Below the pieces are notes generated by a model. The model was not told where the DNA came from. It was given only the letters and a program-made list of their open reading frames with translations, and searched no databases. Shown here piece after piece: positions 6,708-11,119 of a stretch of DNA of 11,119 nt (position 1 is its first letter; each line of letters begins with the position of its first letter). A program made the translations under genes and the position numbers. This DNA comes from Opitutia bacterium (GTDB lineage: Bacteria > Verrucomicrobiota > Verrucomicrobiia > Opitutales > JANYEO01): assembly GCA_025363025.1 (NCBI GenBank), contig JANYEO010000070.1:1-11119 (forward strand). Direction: 5' to 3'.

Positions 6708-8441
6708 ATGGATAATATCCTCATCGCTCAAAAGTTAGCCGCCATTGCCACTTACTTAGAACTCAAAGGAGAAAACCCTTTTAAAGTACGGGCCTATCAA
6801 CTCGGAGCCCATACAATCGAAACCTTAGCGGAAGACTTAGGTACCCTCATTGCAGAAGAGCGTCTTGCAAAAATCCCCGGCATTGGTCCCGCCCTGGCAG
6901 AAAAAATCACCACTCTTTATCAAACAGGGGAATTAGCCTACTATGATGACCTCAAAGCCTCCTTGCCCTCAGGCCTTTTAGAATGCTTAGAAGTTCCTGG
7001 TTTAGGCCCAAAAAAAGTGCGCGCCCTTTACGAGGCTCTCGCTATTCAAGACCTAGCTACCCTTAAACAAGCTTGCGAAGCCGGTACCGTAACCACCCTC
7101 AAAGGCTTTGGTGAAAAAACAGCGGCTAATATCCTTTCTGGCATTCGTAACCGCGAAGCCTATGCACGTCGTCACTTACACCTAAATGTTACTCCAATTG
7201 TCGAAAGTTTTTCCATTCTATTAAAACAATTACCCGGCGTGCTTAACCTTTCGCCAGCTGGCAGTTATCGTCGCGGCTTAGAAACCGTGGGGGATGTCGA
7301 CTTTATCATAGGCTCAGAAGTCCCAGAGCCTATCATGCAGGCTTTTACAACCCATCCAGAGGTCGAAAGTATCACCGCACATGGGTCAACCAAGTCCAGT
7401 GTACGCTTACAAAATGGCCTTCAGGTAGATCTCCGTATCGTACCTCCTGCCCAATATCCTTTCGCGCTTCATCACTTTACCGGGTCCAAGGATCATAATA
7501 TTCAGCTGCGTAGCCGCGCTTTGTCTCAAGGCCTAAGCTTAAGTGAATGGGGCCTTCGCCCCGCCCATAGTACAGACGATACGCCTTACGAAACCGCCAA
7601 CATTCATACCGAGGCGGATCTTTTTAAACACCTAGGCCTCTCCTTTATCCAGCCAGAGCTCCGCGAAGGCATGGGCGAAATTGCATTAGCCGCCCAAGGC
7701 CCCCTTCCTCAATTAGTCAAAGCAACTGATATTCGTGGAGCCTTTCACAATCATACCACAGCCTCCGATGGTCGTCACAGCCTAGAAGCCATGGCCACCG
7801 CTGCAGACAATCTAGGGTGGGAGTATTTAGGCATTTCCGATCATTCAAAATCCAGTATTCAGGCCAATGGATTATCAGAGGAACGCTTACTCGCTCAAAT
7901 CGAAACCATTCACGCCCTCAATGCCTCCAAGCGTTTTAACGTACACCTCTTCACCGGGACGGAGTGCGATATTTTGCCAGATGGCCAGCTTGATTTTCCA
8001 AATACTATCTTAAGCCAGCTCGATTATGTCGTCGCAAGTGTCCACTCTGCCTTTACTCAAGACGAAGCCACGATGACGGCCCGTATCATTCGCGCATTAG
8101 AAAACCCCTACGTCACTATGCTCGGTCATCCAACGGGAAGGTTATTATTAAGACGCGAAGCCTACGCCCTCAATCTACCTAAAATCATCGATGCCGCTTT
8201 AGCTAATAACAAAATTATTGAGCTCAATGCCCAACCCAGCCGTCTAGATATGGACTGGCGCTTTTGGCGACAATCAGCAGATAGGGGGCTTATGTGCAGT
8301 ATTAGCCCCGATGCCCACGCAACAACACAGCTCGCTTATACCCTGGCCGCCATTCCTATCGCTCAAAAAGGCTTTTTAACTAAAGAACGCGTACTCAATA
8401 CCAAAAACCTAGAAGAGATCAAAGCCTACTTCAAACGTTGA
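6708..8441 (+). CDS. polX: DNA polymerase X family protein with C-terminal PHP domain
   Basis: A family X polymerase fused to a PHP phosphoesterase domain, as in bacterial PolX, which fills short gaps in base-excision repair and in studied examples also shows 3'-5' exonuclease activity. It has 577 residues, close to the usual 570-580. The 8-kDa and fingers region holds three helix-hairpin-helix-like motifs: IPGIGPALAEKI, VPGLGPKKVRAL and LKGFGEKTAANI. The palm has GSYRRGLETVGDVD (185-198) with catalytic Asp196 and Asp198, and Asp241 in QVDLR. The PHP domain starts near residue 343 with its metal ligands in place: HNHTTASDG from His347, ISDHS, GTECDIL, VASVHS, GHPTGR with His474, NAQPSR, and SPDAHA with Asp535/His537. 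ATG 6708 is chosen over in-frame TTG 6693 because homologous sequence begins at DNILIAQKL. A 39-nt gap separates it from dprA, with no Shine-Dalgarno. Confidence 0.94.
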   Translation: MDNILIAQKLAAIATYLELKGENPFKVRAYQLGAHTIETLAEDLGTLIAEERLAKIPGIGPALAEKITTLYQTGELAYYDDLKASLPSGLLECLEVPGLGPKKVRALYEALAIQDLATLKQACEAGTVTTLKGFGEKTAANILSGIRNREAYARRHLHLNVTPIVESFSILLKQLPGVLNLSPAGSYRRGLETVGDVDFIIGSEVPEPIMQAFTTHPEVESITAHGSTKSSVRLQNGLQVDLRIVPPAQYPFALHHFTGSKDHNIQLRSRALSQGLSLSEWGLRPAHSTDDTPYETANIHTEADLFKHLGLSFIQPELREGMGEIALAAQGPLPQLVKATDIRGAFHNHTTASDGRHSLEAMATAADNLGWEYLGISDHSKSSIQANGLSEERLLAQIETIHALNASKRFNVHLFTGTECDILPDGQLDFPNTILSQLDYVVASVHSAFTQDEATMTARIIRALENPYVTMLGHPTGRLLLRREAYALNLPKIIDAALANNKIIELNAQPSRLDMDWRFWRQSADRGLMCSISPDAHATTQLAYTLAAIPIAQKGFLTKERVLNTKNLEEIKAYFKR

Positions 8442-8464
8442 AAAACCCTTTTATTTTCTTTAAT
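8438..8464 (+). promoter_or_regulatory. Candidate ugd promoter
   Basis: TTGAAA (8438-8443), overlapping the polX stop codon, and TTTAAT (8459-8464) each match the sigma-70 consensus at five of six positions, but the 15-nt spacer is shorter than the usual 16-18. If used, it would give ugd a leader of roughly 45 nt, separate from the polX transcript. Tentative. Confidence 0.3.
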
Positions 8465-8516
8465 CTTCGAAGGTTAATTCACTCTCCCAGCTCTCTCGCT
8501 CTCCCTTTTCTTTATC

Positions 8517-9893
8517 ATGAACACCCCTAAATCTATCTGCTGCATCGGTGCCGGTTATGTTGGTGGCCCCACCATGGCGATGATCGCCCTCAAGTGTCCT
8601 CACATTAATGTACGCGTTGTCGATATCGATGCCAAGCGGATCGCAGCGTGGAATTCGGATGAGCTCCCCGTATTTGAGCCCGGCCTGCTAGAAACCGTCC
8701 AAGCCACCAGAGGGAAGAATCTCTTCTTTTCCACAGACGTCGACCAAGCCATTACAGATTCAGAAATCATTTTCATCTCTGTTAATACCCCGACCAAGAC
8801 CTATGGCCTCGGCGCCGGCCAAGCCCCAGATATGAAATATGTGGAGCGTTGCGCCCGTCGCATTGGGGAAATTTCCCGTGGACACAAAATCGTTGTAGAA
8901 AAATCAACCGTCCCCGTAAAGACAGCGCACTCCATTGGTAGCATTCTGTCTGCTTACAAAAACGGCTCCACGTTCCAAGTCCTCTCCAATCCAGAATTTT
9001 TGGCAGAAGGCACCGCCATTGCGGATTTACACAACCCAGACCGCGTCTTAATTGGCAGCGCTACGAGCCCCGAAGGCCATGCCGCCGCCGCCTCTTTAGC
9101 TAGTATTTACGCCCATTGGGTCCCGAAAGAACGTATCCTCACGGCCAACCTTTGGTCGTCGGAGCTTTCTAAACTCACAGCCAATGCCTTCCTCGCTCAA
9201 CGTATTTCGTCTATCAACGCCATCTCTGCCCTTTGCGAGGCCACCGGGGCAGATGTAGACGAAGTCGCCCACGCCATCGGCATGGACAGCCGCATCGGGT
9301 CAAAATTCCTCAAAAGCTCCGTCGGCTTCGGAGGCTCTTGCTTTCAAAAAGACATTTTAAACTTAGTCTACCTGTGCGAATACTTCCATCTAAGCGAAGT
9401 CGCCCACTATTGGCGCGAAGTGGTGAAGATGAATCAATATCAAAAAGAGCGCTTCACGCACCACATTATCGACACCCTCTTCCACACCGTCTTCGGTAAG
9501 CGCATCGCCATCTTCGGGTTCGCCTTTAAAAAAGATACCAATGACACCCGCGAATCCCCTGCGATCGATGTCTGCAAAGGCCTACTAGCGGAAGAAGCAC
9601 ATCTTGCAATTTACGACCCCAAAGTCCCCGCGGTTCAAATTTACCAAGAACTCGGGCTAGACCCTGCCAATCCTCCTGCAAATATTGAAATCTGCAATAC
9701 CGCCGAAGCCGCCGCCTCAAAAGCCCATGCCATTGCCCTGCTTACTGAGTGGGATGCCTTCAAAACCCTCGATTATACCAAAATCTACGAATCGATGGAG
9801 CGCCCCGCCTTCGTCTTCGACGGTCGGAATATTCTAGACCTCGAAGCCCTTCGCACTATCGGCTTCCGCGCATTCGGCATCGGCAAAGGTTAA
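8517..9893 (+). CDS. ugd: UDP-glucose 6-dehydrogenase (animal-type Ugd)
   Basis: Ugd oxidises UDP-glucose to UDP-glucuronate with two NAD+, supplying precursors for surface polysaccharides. The 458-residue protein has an N-terminal NAD-binding domain with CIGAGYVGGPT and VRVVDID, then VNTPTKTYG, VEKSTVPVKTA and LSNPEFLAEGTAIADL. The central helical domain carries ELSKLTANAF with Lys219 and FGGSCFQKDILN with catalytic Cys275. The C-terminal UDP-binding domain includes AFKKDTNDTRESPAID and FDGRNILD. The GLGAGQAPDMKYVE segment and the Cys position, close to Cys276 of human UGDH, place it with the animal-type branch, also found in many bacteria, rather than the shorter E. coli type. Its start is preceded by a pyrimidine-rich leader (31 of 36 nt, 8481-8516) and no Shine-Dalgarno. 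The 75-nt gap after polX suggests its own promoter. A 112-nt structured gap follows. Confidence 0.96.
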   Translation: MNTPKSICCIGAGYVGGPTMAMIALKCPHINVRVVDIDAKRIAAWNSDELPVFEPGLLETVQATRGKNLFFSTDVDQAITDSEIIFISVNTPTKTYGLGAGQAPDMKYVERCARRIGEISRGHKIVVEKSTVPVKTAHSIGSILSAYKNGSTFQVLSNPEFLAEGTAIADLHNPDRVLIGSATSPEGHAAAASLASIYAHWVPKERILTANLWSSELSKLTANAFLAQRISSINAISALCEATGADVDEVAHAIGMDSRIGSKFLKSSVGFGGSCFQKDILNLVYLCEYFHLSEVAHYWREVVKMNQYQKERFTHHIIDTLFHTVFGKRIAIFGFAFKKDTNDTRESPAIDVCKGLLAEEAHLAIYDPKVPAVQIYQELGLDPANPPANIEICNTAEAAASKAHAIALLTEWDAFKTLDYTKIYESMERPAFVFDGRNILDLEALRTIGFRAFGIGKG

Positions 9894-9909
9894 AAGAAAT
9901 ATATACTTT

Positions 9910-9955
9910 GAGTAAGTACAATCTCTGCATAAACATCCAGAGATTGTACTTACTC
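9910..9955. repeat. Perfect 18-bp inverted repeat (10-nt loop) downstream of ugd
   Basis: The left arm GAGTAAGTACAATCTCTG (9910-9927) is exactly complementary to the right arm at 9938-9955, with a 10-nt loop (9928-9937). It starts 17 nt after the ugd stop. The length and lack of mismatches make chance very unlikely. It could end the ugd transcript in either direction, but neither flank has a clean T tract (TATAACAACAAT follows on the plus strand), so a standard intrinsic terminator is not shown. Alternatives are an mRNA 3'-end stabiliser, a protein-binding palindrome, or a copy of a small dispersed repeat. Confidence 0.85.
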
Positions 9956-9963
9956 TATAACAA

Positions 9964-9979
9964 CAATTGCTTTCAATTG
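9964..9979. repeat. Paired CAATTG palindromes in the alaX leader
   Basis: Two identical self-complementary hexamers CAATTG lie at 9964-9969 and 9974-9979, with start points 10 bp apart, about one helical turn. In RNA they can pair with each other as a 6-bp stem with a CTTT loop. In DNA they could form a double protein site. Both roles are inference. Confidence 0.4.
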
Positions 9980-9990
9980 GCATCAGCTTA

Positions 9991-10014
9991 TGTTGTCATG
10001 CTTCTATGACAACA
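9991..10014 (+). promoter_or_regulatory. 9-bp hairpin enclosing the alaX start codon
   Basis: TGTTGTCAT (9991-9999) and ATGACAACA (10006-10014) are perfect inverted repeats around the 6-nt loop GCTTCT. The ATG opening the right arm is the predicted alaX start codon, so in mRNA the start would be paired in the stem at the loop edge. ACAACA also occurs at 9960-9965 and could pair instead with TGTTGT (9991-9996), freeing the start codon. The complementarity is seen directly; a control role is inferred. A binding site for a dimeric repressor is the alternative. Confidence 0.5.
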
Positions 10015-10737
10015 GCCCTGATTTATCTCCAAGACACAGACCGCTTAACCCTATCAGCTACTATACAAGCGATTGAAACCGACGATAAAGGGACCTATCT
10101 TGCGTTCAATCAAACGGTCTTCTACCCACAAGGAGGCGGCCAACCCTATGACACGGGATACATTGAAATCCCCAACCAATCCATCCCTGTCACCGCTGTA
10201 CGCATCATTGAAGGCATTGTACGGCACTACACCTCAGGGCCCATAGCAACGCCCGAAAACCTCATAGGACAACTCGCGACTCAACACATTGATGCCACTC
10301 GCCGCCATCTTAATGCCTGCTACCACACAGCAGCCCACCTCTTAAGCCATGGGGTAGAAGTCATCCTCCCTCACTGTCTCGCCACCAAAGGGCATGCCTT
10401 CCCGGGAGAGGCTTATGTCGAGTTCACAGGCGTTTCTAGTATTCCGGACTCATTTAAGCTACTGCTAGAGTCCACCTTATCTGCCAAAATTGCAGCCAAT
10501 CCTTCTATCACTATTACAGAAACCACGCCCGAAGCCTTCAAAGCAGCATGCCCCAGTCTTCCTCTGGCCCCCTTTCAAACCGCCACGCTCCGCTTAATTC
10601 AAATTGGCTCGGAGCACCCTATCCCTTGCGGAGGCATCCACTTAAAACATTTAGCCCCACTCGGGCACATGCTGATAACCAAAACCAAACTCAAAGGCGA
10701 TCAACTGAAGGTAAGCTACGCCCTAGAAACTCATTAA
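10006..10737 (+). CDS. alaX: AlaX-type alanyl-tRNA trans-editing hydrolase
   Basis: Free-standing AlaX proteins hydrolyse mischarged Ser-tRNA(Ala) (and Gly-tRNA(Ala) in some cases), backing up AlaRS editing in the cytoplasm. The 243-residue protein has the AlaRS-like N-terminal beta domain with FYPQGGGQPYDTG (39-51), then the editing domain with zinc ligands His107 and His111 (HTAAH) and Cys208 and His212 (CGGIH). The presence of the glycine-rich N-terminal region and the absence of the long C-terminal part of AlaX-L suggest the medium AlaX-M type. Start 10006 is preferred; the frame stays open to 9967 but that adds a hydrophobic, cysteine-rich 13-residue stretch unlike the family. No Shine-Dalgarno is present, and the start lies in a 9-bp hairpin. 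A weak TTGCTT/TATGTT pair 16 nt apart (9967-9994) could be a promoter for a nearly leaderless mRNA. It stands apart from the upstream gene run. Confidence 0.92.
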   Translation: MTTALIYLQDTDRLTLSATIQAIETDDKGTYLAFNQTVFYPQGGGQPYDTGYIEIPNQSIPVTAVRIIEGIVRHYTSGPIATPENLIGQLATQHIDATRRHLNACYHTAAHLLSHGVEVILPHCLATKGHAFPGEAYVEFTGVSSIPDSFKLLLESTLSAKIAANPSITITETTPEAFKAACPSLPLAPFQTATLRLIQIGSEHPIPCGGIHLKHLAPLGHMLITKTKLKGDQLKVSYALETH

Positions 10738-10980
10738 AATTTCTAAGCCTTCGGCCCCGTATCATAACCCCTACAACAACTGCATCTCTTGGTCTGCTAA
10801 AGACACTTGCCCCTCATAAAACTTTTGGCCATTTTCGAGCTCATAATTGTTCTTTACCTAATGATGATCAACAATCAGCATTAGGAGACCGCTGCATAAT
10901 GAGTAGAAAATGAGGGCAAAAATTAAGATGTGAATATTTTTATCAAAAATAGATTTAATTTCTTAAGTGATGACCTGTTA
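10738..10980. other. Gene-free spacer between alaX and the IS30-type element
   Basis: About 243 nt with no convincing reading frame on either strand. Its second half is clearly more AT-rich than the coding part of the window. It contains an imperfect hairpin at 10857-10885 and, outside that, a weak 7-bp match CCCTCAT (10811-10817) / ATGAGGG (10910-10916). No T-tract terminator for alaX and no tRNA-like fold were seen. It may be decayed sequence near the insertion point. Confidence 0.5.
10857..10885. repeat. Imperfect inverted repeat in the alaX-IS spacer
   Basis: CCTAATG (10857-10863) pairs with CATTAGG (10879-10885). After one A/G mismatch, TGAT (10865-10868) pairs with ATCA (10874-10877), leaving a 5-nt loop CAACA. 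No T tract follows on either side, so it is not an obvious terminator. It could be an operator, a structured transcript end, or chance in AT-rich DNA. Confidence 0.45.
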
Positions 10981-11119
10981 GGCCCATTCAAGGGTGAAGT
11001 GCAGCACTTGGTGAACAAGTGGTCAGCTTCAGGAAGACTTCTGTTGGTGTTTGATATTGGAGGGATTTCCGAGGGCGATTGTTGAGTTTTTGTTGAATAT
11101 GATCAAGGGCATTTTTTGA
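10981..11119 (-). mobile_element. IS30-family insertion sequence, 3' end only (cut by the window edge)
   Basis: The minus strand encodes the C-terminus of an IS30-type transposase, and the presumed terminal inverted repeat overlaps its last codons. That repeat probably begins at or near 10981 with GGCCCATTCAAGGGTGAAGT and includes the near-palindrome AAGTGCAGCACTT (10997-11009). The outer edge is estimated by resemblance to IS30-family ends; the other end, the target duplication and the intactness of the element lie outside the window. Confidence 0.65.
10988..11119 (-). CDS. IS30-family transposase, C-terminal fragment
   Basis: A reading frame entering from the right edge and ending with TGA at 10988-10990 encodes 43 residues. 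The stretch KLNNRPRKSLQYQTPTEVF is the characteristic end of the IS30-family DDE integrase core, where LN-RPRK-L-Y-TP-EVF is strongly conserved. The tail LTTCSPSAALHP resembles the short endings of this family. IS30 transposases cut and join DNA ends using a DDE triad; only the region after the catalytic Glu is visible, so activity cannot be judged. The gene runs toward alaX, and its stop codon lies within the presumed terminal inverted repeat. It is partial because of the window boundary, not a proven truncation. Family assignment is fairly certain despite the short length. Confidence 0.8.
   Translation of the reverse strand, partial: SKNALDHIQQKLNNRPRKSLQYQTPTEVFLKLTTCSPSAALHP

Noticed and set aside
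9749..10009. Plus-strand frame bridging the ugd end and the alaX start
   Set aside because: Most of it is out-of-frame ugd and its remainder crosses the 18-bp inverted repeat; no conserved features.
10548..10913. Plus-strand frame overlapping the alaX 3' end and running into the spacer
   Set aside because: It overlaps the alaX zinc-binding region in another frame and its translation shows no domain-like pattern.

Overview
The window looks like chromosomal DNA from a member of the PVC group, most likely Verrucomicrobiota (Opitutae-like). That placement is an inference from gene content: an RNase HIII beside an RNase HII, a first gene whose opening residues (STCWNSRRHTDGY) recall a sugar-isomerase-like family I associate with Opitutae, a GHNAADV variant of the NAD(P)HX epimerase motif, and an animal-type UDP-glucose dehydrogenase. 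Base composition is moderate, and almost no gene has a recognisable Shine-Dalgarno sequence. No rRNA, tRNA or CRISPR array was seen.

Layout. A TIM-barrel sugar isomerase/epimerase-like gene (55-1026, +) converges on mutY (1046-2095, -). A short AT-rich divergent region (2096-2176) separates mutY from a compact plus-strand run: rnhC (RNase HIII), rnhB (RNase HII), a fused NAD(P)HX epimerase/dehydratase (nnr), dprA and polX, with gaps of 9, 2, 2 and 39 nt. After 75 nt comes ugd (UDP-glucose 6-dehydrogenase). A 112-nt structured leader follows, then alaX, a trans-editing alanyl-tRNA hydrolase. After about 250 nt without a gene, the window ends in the 3' end of an IS30-family insertion sequence on the minus strand.

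How the genes work together. Most of the central block deals with genome integrity. MutY removes A opposite 8-oxoguanine, the two RNases H remove RNA from DNA, DprA loads RecA on incoming single strands, and PolX fills gaps. Nnr repairs damaged NAD(P)H. AlaX protects translation fidelity. The two flanking enzymes, the isomerase-like protein and Ugd, belong to sugar metabolism.

No clearly new multi-gene system is visible. The most unusual part is the ugd-alaX intergenic region. It holds a perfect 18-bp inverted repeat, two CAATTG palindromes one helical turn apart, and a 9-bp hairpin that buries the predicted alaX start codon. Secondary points are an altered 8-oxoG-recognition motif and a C8 homopolymer in mutY, and the tandem RNase HIII/HII arrangement.
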